A stretch of DNA of 64,000 nt from Sciurus carolinensis (Eukaryota > Chordata > Mammalia > Rodentia > Sciuridae). The notes under the pieces are model-generated. The model was given only the letters and a program-made list of their open reading frames with translations, had not been told where the DNA came from and made no database searches. Every line of letters starts with the position of its first letter. Position 1 is the first letter of the stretch. The stretch spans positions 51,247,177-51,311,176 of the forward strand of contig NC_062214.1 in assembly GCF_902686445.1 (NCBI RefSeq), written 5' to 3'. This document shows positions 11,391-23,892 of this stretch, one piece after another. The position numbers were made by a program, and so were the translations under genes.

Positions 11391-12756
11391 ACTGTGCCAT
11401 GAGTTTTCCCCAGGTAGCTGCTCCACTGGGAAGGTAGAATGAAGCCTCAGAAGTTCCCTACAATGAGGGTTGATGAGCTTCAGGAGTGTAAGAAACCCCG
11501 AGTGGTGGTGGAGAGGTAGTGGGAGAGAATGGTCTCAACCAGGAGAGACACAGTGAGTGAGGATAGGATGAGACCAGGTTACTAAAGAGGAAGTGCAGTC
11601 TTGTAGAGAGCAGGAGGATGTGACTGGCTACCAACACATGGTGGAGTTGTCAAGGTGGATCTGAGTCTCCACCTTTTGGCAAATAACTCATTTTTCCTTG
11701 GGCCTGAGATCTAGGAGAAGGGAAGATTGGAAACAGGCAGGCTGAGAGGTCATGATTTTACTCTCTTCCTGGAATGAAGTAGGGTAGTGGGCCTAGTAAT
11801 GCCCAGGGGCCACCTGGTCAGGTGGGGCCATACAGAGGGCAGGGACTAGCCCAAAGTAAGATGGCAGGAGGAGGAAGCAGGGTTTCTGGGCAAGGAGCTG
11901 ACACAGGAGCTTTCTTGCAAGCAGCTGCCCTCATCTTTGTTACCTTGTCCTGCCTTGTCAGTACACCGCTCCTTCCTGCATCCTCTACCAGCAGCACAGA
12001 GACAGCTGGCAGCACAGGGACAAATCTGCAGCTGCTCTTCTCTGTCCCCTCTGTGTTTTCCCACATGGCCTTCTCCTGTAATCTATTCCACCGTGCACAA
12101 TAAACACAACACACTTGTGCTGGGTGCTGGGGTTAATAAAGAAAGGACTATAGCCCAACAGGAAATAGGAAACAATCTGCTTGATTTGGCTCTTAAAATT
12201 TCCTTGACGGTTCCTGGGCACTTCTGATTGGACGTTATTCTGTGCCTCCAGTGTACACAATGTCCCCCCCACCTCTTTCTACTTCTTTTTCCCTCCCTCC
12301 AATCCTTACTCCCCTTTGTAGATCTTTTCCTTCATAGTCCTAAGCCCTTCTCAAGGGCCTGTGGATGTCTCCCAAATCTTTCTCTTCTACTATAACTCAA
12401 GGGAACTTAACTTCCATAACCAAAATGACTATCAGGATGTTTTCCTCAACAAAACACCAATTCTTTTCTTTTTAGAAAATCAGCACAAACTATAACCTGT
12501 GTTAAAGCAACAACAACAACAACAATTACTTTCTCTCTTCTCTGCTAAATCCCTCTCTCTAGACCTTTTTCTTTCTTTTCCTTCTCCCTCACTCATCCAT
12601 CAAGCACTGTGCCAGGAAACATTTGTCAGAAAAATACTTTATATAAAATTAAACTTATTTCAGTAACTAATTTTAAAAACCTCCCATGAGGAGGGTGCAA
12701 TATCAGATGTATTGATTAAAAGAAAAAAAATACATTTGTATCTATTCCCAGATGTC

Positions 12757-12985
12757 AAGCTACTTTGATGATCCAGGCTCGGTGATGCATACCTGTAATC
12801 CCAGCCACTTGGGAAGTTGAGGCAGGAGGCTAGCCTCAGCAACTTAGTGAGGCCCTAAGCAACTTAGTGACACTTTGTCTAAAAATAAATAAATAAATAA
12901 AAAGGGTTGGGGGTGTGGGTTGGTGGTAAAACACCTCTGGGTTCATTCCCCAGTACCTTAAATAAATAAATAAAGCTACTTTGAT
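12757..12985 (+). mobile_element. B1-dID SINE with target-site duplications
   Basis: The SINE body is 12770-12972. It has a B1 (7SL) half with TGTAATCCCAGCCACTTGGG, then an A-rich linker of AAAT repeats, then an ID-like half (GGGTTCATTCCCCAGTACC) and an A/T tail. A 13-bp duplication (AAGCTACTTTGAT) flanks it at 12757-12769 and 12973-12985. This dimeric layout is what I know from squirrel-related rodents. Confidence 0.85.
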
Positions 12986-13957
12986 TACCGTGCTTCGTAT
13001 CAATTGGTATCAGTTGTGTCTGCCTGTAAAAAGTGCCAACAATTTATGGACAGATGTCACTTTACAGAACTTAGAATGGGATGAAATGAAACATCCTGAG
13101 TGATAAGAGTTGTAGAGACCTTCAGGTTAATATTTTAAGTGTCCAATGCCATGGCCAACCCTTGCTTTTTTGAATGACTAGTTTAAGAAGCCCAAAAATT
13201 CCTTTAGATTGGTTGATCTCTCAGTATTTCCAAACTGCTCTCTTTAAGCTCAGTTTTACAGTAGGAACTTGGAATGATGCAATGGCTTGTGAACACGTTT
13301 CTAACTTCTGTACATCTTTCCTTCCCAAAAAATGTTTCTTGTTGATGTGGATCTCAGACTGTGGGCATGTGTGGTCCCAGAGGATGCATGCATGTGCTCC
13401 TCCATCTTTCCTGCCTCTCTGCAGGGAGGCCTGCAGCCTTGTCAAATGACCCAGTGTTACATGACTCTGGAACCAATACAACGCAGAGGTCACCACAGCA
13501 CAGTGAAGTGTTTCTTTTGCAGATGATGGAATATAAGAAGCATCATTGTGATGATGTCTGCCTTTCAATTCTTTTTTTTTCTGGGAGGGTATCATGCTTG
13601 GTTGGTCTATTTCTCTAGTACACTCTTATTTAGCTTCTCTGTAAAATTATTACTCTTTTTTCAAAAATGAGACTAAAAACACCTCTTTGGTGAAGCCTCC
13701 TCTACCTCTGGAAGACAGCTGGTACCCCCTGCTTCCAGAGCCATGTACTGGATGCCAGGTTGTCTGGGGCTCCAGGAAGGGCCAGTTCTGCCATGGTGGC
13801 ACCGTGGAGGAAAGAACCCTCTTTACAAGGCTGCTGATGAATTTTCCATTAAAGGCAGCTCAATATCCGCCCTCCAGTCCTAATCAAAGTGTGCCTGGCC
13901 TTCTCACAGCTGGAGGCTACCGTTTTGACACAATCTTGCTTCCTGTTTACACCACAG

Positions 13958-14108
13958 GAAGTCAGAGAGCTGCTGTCACCACTGCTGCCACAGGAAGACA
14001 CAGCAGGGAGAAGCCAGGGTGCTGCTGCCTGCTGCTCAGGACCTGGAGTAGGCCCTCTGACGGCGTCCTCCACGGAGGGTGAGCCAGGGAGGAGAAGAAC
14101 CAGTCCAG
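13958..14108 (+). CDS. IL16: IL16 exon: disordered linker
   Basis: Acceptor TTTACACCACAG and donor CCAG|GTAAGC bound 151 nt (50 codons plus 1 base). It reads [19 protein letters not shown]..., with the human counterpart still recognisable though this part diverges more. It joins the 16226 exon to give [12 protein letters not shown]. Confidence 0.93.
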
Positions 14109-16225
14109 GTAAGCTTTCATGGAGATCTTCTAGAAGGAAGGGCCCCCTGGAGAAAGGTCCAGTGATAAAGTAAGAGCTGGAACTTGGTCTGAGGATCAGT
14201 TTTCTGCATTGACATGTCTGGTGGCTCAGGCTGATAAGCCATCAGGAGTCTGGGGCTTTGGGACAGCAGAACAATGGATGCTGTCCAGGCTAAAAAATTT
14301 CCAGATTGTATCAGTGATGCCGCAGTGGTTGTGGTGAGAATGCAGAAGAATCCAGGAAGGCAATAGGAGAATAGGGCCCTTGGGAAGAGGTCCAAAGACA
14401 CACCCACTCAACCATCATGGGGGCAGCCACCTGTGGAGTGCTAACATCTAGCATGCTGCTTTCAGTCTTTCCCAGTTGGAGAACATAGTGTCAGAGACGT
14501 ATAAGTAGCATTTTGTTGGTGTTCATCATATCCACAAGGTGGATAGCAAATGTGTGTCCCCCATGGTACATTGAGCAGTGCTAAGACATTACCCGAGTAT
14601 TCATGGCTTGCTAGAAAGCGTAGGATTTGGAGTTGGGAAATCCTGAATCACCCATCATTAACTGTGATTCTGGACACCTATTCTGCCTTTGAGAGCCTCA
14701 GTTGGCTCATCAGCAAGGTATGGAAGATCTCATAGGAATCCAACACATGATTCAATTCAGCAAGCACATGCCAAATGCTGGATTCCAGAGGCCCTTATGC
14801 TTGGTGCTGGAGGAGAGAGAGAGAAAGGGATGAGACAGGCAAGTTTCTGCTATAAGGAACTGCAAGTTACCACAGAGAAATAAAAATGTAGGCTACAAAC
14901 CATATGCCTAGTTGAGAAATACTACCAAAAAGCTCGTGACAGGCTCCTGGAGAGTTAAGGAACATTATGAATAGAAAGATCCAGCACATCTCAGCCAGAC
15001 AGGTGCACCTGTTAGTCTTCCCCAGCTTGCAAAGGTCTTGCCTGTAGAAACTTTGACTCCCACATCTCAGCACAGGAGCCCCTAACTGCTGAACAATTTA
15101 TAAATGCAAAACAGAACAAGAAGACTGTATTCACTTGTCTGAGTCCTGGGGTCATTCATTGCCACCCAGGGCTTTCAGATTGAGCAGAGAGCATCAACAC
15201 AGCCCTGGTGACCTGGCATTGAGACAAGGGATAGAGCAGAACAGTGTTTCTTAAACTGGGTTGCATTCTGGCATCAAGCATCTCGCTTAGAAGCACACAG
15301 CCAAAGCAGCATATGCTTAATCAAAGAAATATGGTATGTGGGAAACACGGCAGGGTCACGTGTCGACTTGTTTCTTGACACTGGAGCTCAGGGGCCAAAC
15401 TTTTCCTATCCCTGAGAAAGACAATTGGGGCAAATTCTTCTATGCCCATGCAGATGCGATGCCAGTTCCATGCCCATTTCTGAGGACTCCCCTGTGCCTC
15501 CTAGGTTGAAGGGCTGGACATGTTAGGGCATGCCTGAGGTCCCTGCTGGCACAGAGCTGGTGGCACTATGAAATCCCCTGTAGGGCTTATGGAATTCCCA
15601 ACACCCAGACTGCACCCCAGCTGCATCAAATCTGAACTAGGGATGAACCCTTAGATCTGATGTTGCCAAGGTTGAGAAGCAGTGTCACGGAGCTACCTGG
15701 AACATTGTGATCAGCTCTTAAAAGTGTGCACATTCACATTGGACATAGGCCATCCAAACCAAATATGGGAACCAATTTGGCCTAAAAGTTTAAAAGGGAA
15801 GAAAATTGCTTTGGTCTTTACTTCTTTAATGAGTTCTCTGCGTGGCTACTTTAGGCAGTGGAAAGGACATGCGAGTGGCCAGACAGGAGGTGTGGGGTCT
15901 CGTACTTGCTCTGCCAGCGGATGGTCCCTGGCTCTTCATGCACGCTGCAGTCCTCAAGTGCAAAATACCAGAGATTAGACCAGACATTTCTTGAGAACAT
16001 CTTCAATGCTGGAACATTAGGATGCTAGGAAGTTAACTCCCCTTTCTGGTTCTCCTGTCCTGCACCTCAGTCAAGTGATGGCAACTGGAGCTGCCCATCT
16101 TGGTGTCCACCATTTCTGCTCATCTTCTCCAGAGCCCTTTTGCTACTCAGCTTTGAAACTAGAATTTAGGAAGAAAAGTCATAATAAGATTAATGCCCAG
16201 CTCTGGTTTTGTTTCTCCTCCCTAG
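14109..16225 (+). other. IL16 intron; probable home of the lymphocyte promoter
   Basis: A 2.1-kb intron with one MIR-like piece (14600-14735). The short pro-IL-16 starts in the next exon and is known to be transcribed from an internal promoter, so that promoter and a non-coding first exon may lie here. I see only isolated ETS-like AGGAAG cores (about 16028 and 16168) and cannot place a start site. Confidence 0.4.
14600..14735 (+). repeat. MIR SINE fragment
   Basis: Contains GATTTGGAGTTGGGAAATCC and TGAGAGCCTCAGTTGGCTCA in MIR order. Ends approximate. Confidence 0.5.
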
Positions 16226-17315
16226 TGACCCAAGCGTCCCCAATTAAACACCCACTGCTTAAGAGGCAGGCTCGAATGGACTATAGCTTTGATACCACAG
16301 CCGAAGACCCTTGGGTTAGAATTTCTGACTGCATCAAAAACTTATTTAGCCCCATTATGAGCGAGAACCACAGCCACATTCCACTGCAGCCCAGTGTCAG
16401 TCTGGGTGAAGAAGATGGGGCACAGAGCCATCCAGACGGGACCTCACCAAAGCTGGACACTGCTAATGGTGCTCACAAAGTTTACAAGTCAGGGGACAGC
16501 AGCACTGTGAAGAAAGGGCCCCCTGTGGCCCCTAAGCCAGCCTGGTTTCGTCAAAGTTTAAAAGGTCTGAGGAATCGTGCTCCAGACCCAAGAAGGCTAC
16601 CTGATACAGCCTCATCCCCGCAGCCAACACCGACTTCTAGGGAGCCCCTGGGGCCACACCCGTGGGCCACCTCCTCTTCCATTAAGCAGAGAATCAGCTC
16701 CTTTGAAACCTTTGGTTCCTCTCAACTGCCTGACAGAGGAGCCCAGAGACTAAGCCTTCAACCCTCCTCTGGAGAAACCTCCAAACCTCCCACAAAGCAA
16801 GAGGGAGGACGGTTTTCTGGTCTCTCTGGGCGAGGGACTCCATTCTCTGTGGAGCACAGACAACCAGAGCAGGAGCAGCTGCCCTCAGGTTTCCCTGCAG
16901 CCTCCAAGGCCAGTGATGCAGGTGTGTCTGAGTCCCCTCCCCCAGGACAGCAGCCCCGTCAGAAAGCCCTCTCCCTTGACCCTGACCCTCTCTCGAGGCT
17001 GCTGTCCACACAGATTGAGGACTCTCAAGGCCCAGTCCTCAAGATGCCAAGTCAGCGGGCACGCAGTTTCCCCTTGACTAGGACCCAATCTTGTGAGACA
17101 AAATCGTTTGATGAAAGGACCAGTAAGCTCTACTCCATCAGCAGCCAGGTGTCATCGGCTGTCATGAAGTCCTTGCTGTGCCTTCCATCTTCAATCTCCT
17201 GTGGCCAGACAACTTGCACTCCCAAGGAAGGGGCATCTCCAAAGACACCATCCAATGAAGATGCAGCTACAGATAGTTCTGAGCTGGCCTCCTCAGACCT
17301 GGGGTTCTCTCTCAA
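16226..17315 (+). CDS. IL16: IL16 large exon: start of short pro-IL-16 and prodomain
   Basis: Acceptor CTCCTCCCTAG and donor CTCAA|GTGAGT bound 1,090 nt. The first codon is completed by the previous exon's last base (GTG, Val). The ATG at 16276-16278 ([13 protein letters not shown]) is the known initiator of the short pro-IL-16; upstream codons are used only by the long PDZ form. The region is Ser/Pro-rich and includes [16 protein letters not shown] (a PxxP SH3-ligand type), [15 protein letters not shown] and [13 protein letters not shown]. The open frame begins at 16075, but 16075-16225 is intron. Confidence 0.97.
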
Positions 17316-17404
17316 GTGAGTGTCTATACCAGTGTTTCTCTCACTGTCCTCACCTTTCTTTCCTTTCTCATTTTCTTTCTTTTTTCAGTTCTCCATACCA
17401 CTTT

Positions 17405-17590
17405 ATTTTATTTTTGTGGTACTGAGGATTGAACCTAAGGGTGCTGTCCCAATGAGCTCTATCCCTAGTCCTTTTTATATTTTATTTTGAGTCAAGGTCT
17501 CAATTGTTGAGGCTGGTCTTGAACTTGCAGTTATCCTGCCTCAACCTCCTGAGTCGCTGGTATTACATGCATGTGCAACCACCTATACCA
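17405..17590 (-). mobile_element. B1-dID SINE, antisense
   Basis: Plus strand begins with the reverse complement of the ID half (GGTACTGAGGATTGAACC) and runs through CCTGCCTCAACCTCCTGAGT and GGTATTACATGCATG, the reverse complement of the B1 half. Ends approximate. Confidence 0.75.
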
Positions 17591-17803
17591 GTTTAAAAAA
17601 TTTCTCAGATGTATTATCAGATGCACTAGTTTAAAAATTGTTCCTCCTTTTCTGCTGTTCTTCCTCTTCTTTTACCTCCTCCTCCTCCTCCTTCTTTGAA
17701 AATCTAAGTTGGCACATTATATATAATAGTGGGATTCCTTGTTACATAATGGTACATTCATATAACATAATTTAGCCAGTTTCATTCCCCAGTACCTCTT
17801 TGA

Positions 17804-17805
<2 letters not shown>

Positions 17806-17843
<38 letters not shown>

Positions 17844-17863
17844 ACGCGCGCAGGCGCGCACGT
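17806..17863 (+). repeat. (TG)n with alternating CG tail
   Basis: A TG run to about 17842 is followed directly by CACGCGCGCAGGCGCGCACG. Almost unbroken purine-pyrimidine alternation of about 55 bases. Confidence 0.9.
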
Positions 17864-18473
17864 GCTACACTTCTCCCTTCCATATCAAGGAGAAGTTTTC
17901 ACAATGCCTGGCATCAGGAGATGGGGCACAAGAATGGTCCCCTGGCAAATTACCCATGGAGAGTTTGGAAGGCTGGTGCACATTTGAAAGATCCCATTCT
18001 TAACTCAGATGAAGCTAGGAGATTCCCCCCTTGGGAGTTCCTAGTGCTCCCCAAAAGGAATTCATTTGTACTTTGCACATTGGCTCAGACCCTTGGACAG
18101 GCATTTAGGACACTTGGGTTCTGGCACTAGCTCAGGTACTGACACTCTGACCATGAGCAGGTTCCTTCAACTGAGTTTCCACTTCAGCTGAAATTAGGAG
18201 GTGAAAGAAACCCGCTTTGCAGAACTGTGAGCTGCCAGAGGTTTTGGGTGGCTTCTTCAGAGCGGGAGCTTGATGTTCTCTCTTTAATAAGTTCAGTTCT
18301 GCATTTGTTAGTCTTATTTATTGTTCTTAAGCTGCTGAGAAATTGCAGTTGCTGCCTCAAATTTTAAAATGCCCAAAAGTGTTTAGCATCATGCCTGCAA
18401 TAGAGTAATTTTGCAACAAAAATTAGCTCTTAATAATATTACTATTCATGCGGTATGCTCTTTCTCCCTTCAG

Positions 18474-18642
18474 CCTTTCAGAGCTGAGAGAATATACAGA
18501 AGGTCTCACTGAGCCCAAGGAAGTTGATGACAGGGACCATTGTTCCTGTCAGTCTGGTCAGTCAGTCATCTCCTTGCTCAGTTCAGAAGAATTAAAAAAA
18601 CTCATTGAGGAAGTGAGAGTTCTGGATGAAGCAACATTAAAG
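18474..18642 (+). CDS. IL16: IL16 exon: acidic helical segment before PDZ3
   Basis: Acceptor CTCCCTTCAG and donor AAAG|GTAGGT bound 169 nt (1 base plus 56 codons). It reads [18 protein letters not shown]..., then [18 protein letters not shown], a Leu/Glu-rich, probably helical segment leading into PDZ3. Closely matches human IL16. Confidence 0.96.
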
Positions 18643-20649
18643 GTAGGTTTCTTTTGTAAGTATTTACAGTGACAAGGGTTTATTGTGGGTTGTGTGGTTA
18701 CCTCAGTTTGGACAAAAAGGAAGCAACTCAAGAAGTTCCATGAGTTTTGAAGCTAGAGAAGTCAGCTCCTAGGAGACCCAAGTCTCTCTTTCCCAAGGTA
18801 GAAGGATATTGTAATACTTGACCTCAGTAAGACTTTACATTTGAAGGAAGTTTTTCAGCATGAGATGCTTTTAATACACTGCATCATTTTGCCCATTTCA
18901 TAAATGAGAAAAGCAATGTTCAGGACACAGAGCCTCGGTGCTCTCCCTCCAAGTTCAAATTCAGTACTGTGTCCACGTCCCATGGGTTACCAACCTGGCC
19001 TGAGTCTCCAGAGAGATGCCGTGTGGCAGCACAGTGTCCATTGTAAATAGTGTGGGTTATGAGAGCTCTCACCTTGAAACTTTCAGCAGTTGCACTCCAC
19101 ACTGGAAGGGGATGAGGGTCCCCATGTATCAGCCAAGTCACTTCCCTTATGCTTTCTGAGCACAGTCCAAAGGTATATAGTGAGAAAGTGGCTGGGCAGA
19201 ACTAGGACCAACTGTCAGATGATTGTGGGCTTCCCAGATCCCACACAGAATTCCTGCACTGGAACAATCCAGACTAGGAAGAGAGAACAAGGAGACCCTC
19301 ACTTCCCTGTAAGAGGAAGCAACATAGTTGCAATTCCCAGGTCAAAAATGTGGTAAAATCTAATGAGCACAAGGTGCCCATGGCCTTGGTTCCTCCTCTG
19401 AGGCTCTCATCACTCCTAGCTGGGACCATGGTTCCCCAACACCTGATCTAGCTCAAATGAAATAAAGGAGTCAAAAGTGCATAAAATACAAAGACTTGTC
19501 CCACCTAGGGTGTTATTGGGAGGGTATTTGTATTCTAACCTGGAAAATGCCTACAGGGCATACCTGGGAGATTTGGGCTGGCACTGGATCAGCAAGGGAC
19601 ATTGATCCTTTCATCATTTCTGTGTCTTGGAGACGCCAAATCAAAGTATTACAGAGTTAGCTGCAAGTCAGGGCTTTGATGGAGCTTTGAGAGAGTGAAT
19701 TCTTTGACATAAATTTACTCCCTAGCACAGGTTGCAAAACAGTGATTGCAGAACTTTAAAACCTGAAGGTGTATTTTCTTTGGTCTGTATGGTGATATTT
19801 TTGTTATTGAATTCTAGATATTACAAAACCTAAATCAATACCTGGATTTCTAACTCATTTCTTTAAAGGGAATGATCTAGTAGCCTTGGGTCTACCTTCC
19901 TGTGTAGATACCCACCTTTTAAGAGCAGGAAATATATTTGATAGCTGTGATTCCTTCATCTCACATCTGCCCATTTTGCTCATTTAAGTGACCTGCTGGC
20001 CTCTGTAGGAAATGGAGCTTAAGACTGCAGTTCTAGACCAGAATAGGTGTCTCTGGCTTTGGTCTGTACACAGAGGTTATCCTGGCTCTGTGGGAGCCCA
20101 TGTCCAGGCTGGAAAGTGCTGTGTGTGTGTGTGCCTGTGCTTGTGTGTGCATGTCTGGTTATGCATCTCTCTCCTTGAGAGAGTTGTCAGCTGGGCCTCC
20201 TGACTGCTGCTACTGTACTCCATGGAGGAGAAGGGAGAAAGAGGGAGCAACCAACTTCTGCAAAACTGTACTGAACCCTGGACTTTCTGACCCAAAGTCC
20301 TTGCTCTACAAGACATGGTAGAGCTACGTGATCTATCATGCTGGGATCTCGGCTAACTCTATAGCAGGTAGACCAGCATGTATGAGTGTGGGTGCAGATG
20401 GGACAAGGAAGACAGGAAAAGAATTGTGCTTGCTGCTTTACATGCATCTTTTTTTTTTTTTTTCTTCTAAGCTTCCTCTGGTTTCTGAAAGTACAGTCTT
20501 CTCTACAGTTGATGAAACTGAAACTGAGGTTTGAGGAAGTAACAGAACTTACTGGCCCAGCTGAGCTTGATAATCAGTCTGATATTAAAGCATTGATTGA
20601 ATTGTTTATGCTGCTGCAGTGAAGTGTTTGTATGTATTTTCATTTACAG
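18643..20649 (+). other. IL16 intron
   Basis: A 2.0-kb intron. A MIR-like piece is visible near 18820-18970 and a short impure TG run near 20119-20155. Nothing else recognised. Confidence 0.6.
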
Positions 20650-20751
20650 CAATTAGACAGCATCCACGTCACCATCTTACACAAGGAGGAAGGTGCTGGC
20701 CTTGGTTTCAGCTTGGCAGGAGGAGCAGATCTAGAAAACAAGGTGATTACG
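20650..20751 (+). CDS. IL16: IL16 exon: first part of PDZ3
   Basis: Acceptor TTTCATTTACAG and donor TTACG|GTAAGT bound 102 nt, exactly 34 codons. It encodes the PDZ beta-A strand, the carboxylate-binding loop ([11 protein letters not shown], with GLGF) and beta-C (NKVIT). Phase 0 at both ends. Confidence 0.96.
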
Positions 20752-23283
20752 GTAAGTGGCCCAATGATGGGGGCATGTCAGAGCCAGAGGGAATGTCTCT
20801 GGGGGAGGGGAAAACTTGCCAGGTTGGGGCCCTGTGCTGGGGAACAGAGAAATGCATGACACCAGGTCACTGGGCAGGCAGTTAGGACAGGATCTTGAAG
20901 GACAGCCTTCAAGACCTTTCTTTTTAAGAACCATAGATGGGTTACCTGTGTGGGACTCCATATTTGACCCTCATCATAATCCTTACTTTAACAAAGAAGG
21001 TCTCTGTATACCCAAAACAATTTTAATGTACCTAAATGATTTTCACACCAGGACATTTGAATCAGAATTTTGTAGGACTGAAGCCTGATTGCCTACAATT
21101 TTTAAGGTTTCAGGGGAATATTTTAAAAACTAAAACCAATTTTATTCAATGTCATGTCTCTTCCTTTGGAAATATAGGTCCAGTAATCACTAAGATTTAG
21201 ACAAGAATGATTTGTGAGCACAGGAGCCTTTTGAGAAGGCTGTACAATCAGGATTGAAAACCTGACCTGAGGTGCAACACAGCTTACCTTATGGAAAAGA
21301 GATGTGAGAAGGCAGAGCCCTGTAAAAGCAGTGGGTTTCCTTCTGCCCACCTGGAGGGTGAGAAAGTTCACTTGGGCAGCTGAGAAACCAACCTCATGGT
21401 TGGTTGAGCACAGTGAGCTCCAGCTGGAGGGAAGACACAGTTACTGTGCCTTCATGTAGACTGCACACCACAGTGCACACCTCAGCACTTCAGAGTCTGT
21501 GATCCAGCCTGTTCACAGAGGACCTACTAAAGCCTGGATAGTGCTGGGAGAGTGACACACCTGGCTGCATCTTTTCTGGTGAACCCCATGATTCTGGCCT
21601 GGGCAATCTGATCAGCCCACTGTACTTGACCCAGATGTTTTCTGATCCTTCTAGCTTCATGGACCAACCAGGCTGTGACATAGCTGCTCTGTCTCTCCAA
21701 AGCTGAGTGCATAGTTGTCATCCCACAGCTGTGCTGTCTCAGGGTGTGTGGATGGTGCTGGGCTTATTTGAATGTCTTTGCCCAGCTGCAATAAATCCTC
21801 CAGTCCATAGCACCAGTCAGCACTTAACACACCATACCCCCTCACAGTGGTGACTTGGCACACTCCTGTTTGTCACTTCAGTCAGTCCTGTGTGAGCAGT
21901 GACTTCCTTGATTTATTTATAAGTTCTGTACCACAAAAAAGCACATAAAACCAAAAAGTACCTATTTCTGTTATTAAGCATAGAGCTGAACATTATAAAC
22001 AGGTTCAGATTGTGTAGTTCACTTTCAATTTGTAGAGAAGGCTCTCTTGTGTTTGAAGAGAGCCTGACCATGGAATAACACTTTGGATCTTTTTCTCTGC
22101 CCTTCAGTAGCAATTTCTCTCCACTCCATTTGGCCAGCCACCCCTTAATACTCAAGTTCAGCACATCGACTGAGCATGTGTGCAAAAACTTCCTCTTTCT
22201 CCTTCCGTGTTTAACAGTTCTCTTCATTTACAGATTCATTAAAAGAGAACTAACTATGAGACCATGCATGACCAAGCACCCTGATGGGCCCTCAATGACC
22301 TCTTGTCTAAATTAATCTTCCCACCTCTTGACTTGAATGGTTGTTTGATAGAGGAGGGACCTGAGATTCACAGCAGAAATTCTGCTTCATGCTGGGAAGT
22401 CAAAGCCCAGGAATTCTAACCACATCTGACCACATAATAAGAGTTTTCTGAAACTAGTTTAGGTTCAAAACTAAAGAGCTTGTTCACTTTCTAAAAAGTA
22501 CAACAATCTGTAGCCATTTGAGTGATTGCCTATCAATCCTCTTAATTATAATTTACATCATTAAAGAGGGTGAGAGAAAGACATTTTGTTTTAATCCTGC
22601 ATACTTTGCTGAAAGAGATCAAGAAGTGACTGGAATTAAAGAATTCAGTCAGAGAGTTGCCCTGGGTGTGGTGAGGAAAAAGCTTTAAAAATGTCTAGAC
22701 GGCCTAGGATGCTGTATATCAAATGCATCCTACAGAACATGGGACCAGAGAGAGCATCTTTCTATGGAAAAAGGATTCCTTGGTGAAACTCACCACCATA
22801 TCATATTGCCAATTCATAGAGACCTATGCAAATTTACGTTGTAGAGTTTCTAATGCCTTTAAAGAAGTAGACATTTTCAGAGTCTTTTTTTTTTTCTTAA
22901 CTCAGTATTCCTCTTTTCTTACATATTACTTATTAACATGCCATAGAATCAGAATTCAAATGAAGTAGTTTGGGAAATGCTGATCTAGGGCAAGTAAGGC
23001 AGAATATTTCCCTTGGAATATCCATGAGGATTGTTGTGATGTGGTCCAGGGCATGGCACTAGGAAGGATTCTGAGGGTTCACCTGGCTGTTATTGCTGGT
23101 GATCTGTGCTCTTGGTAGAGAAGGAAAGGAATCTAGCCCCTGTGCCAGCAGTTCTGATCTAGGACACAACTAGTCTTAGTTTTATTTGGTTTTAAAAACC
23201 CTGACAGGTTCAGATCCTCTTCCATCAAAAATGTGAATCTGACTTGGTGATTTTGGGGTCCTGATTTCCTTTCATTGGCTCAG
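20752..23283 (+). other. IL16 intron, no feature recognised
   Basis: A 2.5-kb intron between the two halves of PDZ3. I see no exon, recent repeat or RNA gene in it. Confidence 0.6.
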
Positions 23284-23542
23284 GTTCACAGAGTGTTTCC
23301 AAATGGGTTAGCCTCCCAAGAAGGGACTATTCAGAAGGGCAATGAGGTTCTTTCCATCAATGGCAAGTCCCTCAAAGGGGCCACCCACAATGATGCTCTG
23401 GCCATCCTCCGCCAAGCTCGGGATCCAAGACAAGCTGTGATCGTCACAAGGAGGCCAACTCTGGAGGCCACACTGGATTTGAACTCCTCCACTGACTCTG
23501 CAGCCTCAGCTTCTGCAGCCAGTGATGTTTCTGTAGAATCCA
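23284..23542 (+). CDS. IL16: IL16 exon: rest of PDZ3 and the caspase-3 cleavage site
   Basis: Acceptor CATTGGCTCAG and donor TCCA|GTAAGT bound 259 nt. The exon completes PDZ3 ([47 protein letters not shown]). It then gives the linker [19 protein letters not shown]. Cleavage after the Asp of SSTD (codon 23494-23496) leaves a C-terminal product of exactly 121 residues, the known length of mature IL-16. Confidence 0.97.
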
Positions 23543-23766
23543 GTAAGTTCTTCCCACTCAGTGGAAGTTTTATGGGCCACATTGCCTCTGGTCACTGGGA
23601 GCCAGTCTGGGTGGGGATGTTCAGCAATTTGTGACCCCAAGCACATGTGGCCTGCCTAGTATGTTGTGGAATGTGTGTCTTGTGTTCATGAGTGTGTGCA
23701 CAGGCACAGCATCAGCCATGCCTTGGAAGCCAAACAGCCTCTAACAAATCCATGTATTTTTCTCAG

Positions 23767-23892
23767 CAGCAGAGGCGACAGTCTGCACGGTGACACTGGA
23801 GAAGACCTCTGCAGGGTTGGGTTTCAGCCTGGAAGGAGGGAAGGGCTCCCTGCATGGAGACAAACCTCTCACCATCAACAGGATTTTCAAAG
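23767..23892 (+). CDS. IL16: IL16 exon: first part of the mature IL-16 PDZ domain
   Basis: Acceptor TTTTTCTCAG and donor TCAAAG|GTGTGG bound 126 nt. It encodes [20 protein letters not shown], with the GLGF loop, then [11 protein letters not shown]. The CAGCAG at the acceptor offers two AG choices. Using the first AG restores ESTAEATV as in human; the second would drop one residue. The donor is weak (see findings) but is the only one that keeps the conserved frame. Confidence 0.94.

Larger units (their letters stand above)
10514..13957 (+). other. IL16 intron
   Basis: A 3.4-kb intron with MIR remnants (about 11015-11390) and a B1-dID SINE (12770-12972). Nothing else recognised. Confidence 0.7.
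17316..18473 (+). other. IL16 intron
   Basis: A 1.2-kb intron holding an antisense B1-dID SINE (about 17405-17590) and a TG repeat with a CG-alternating tail (17806-17863). Confidence 0.7.

Noticed and set aside
16075..16225. Upstream extension of the open frame before the large IL16 exon
   Set aside because: It is not conserved with IL16 and a good polypyrimidine-AG acceptor at 16225 gives the conserved join [12 protein letters not shown]. Treated as intron.
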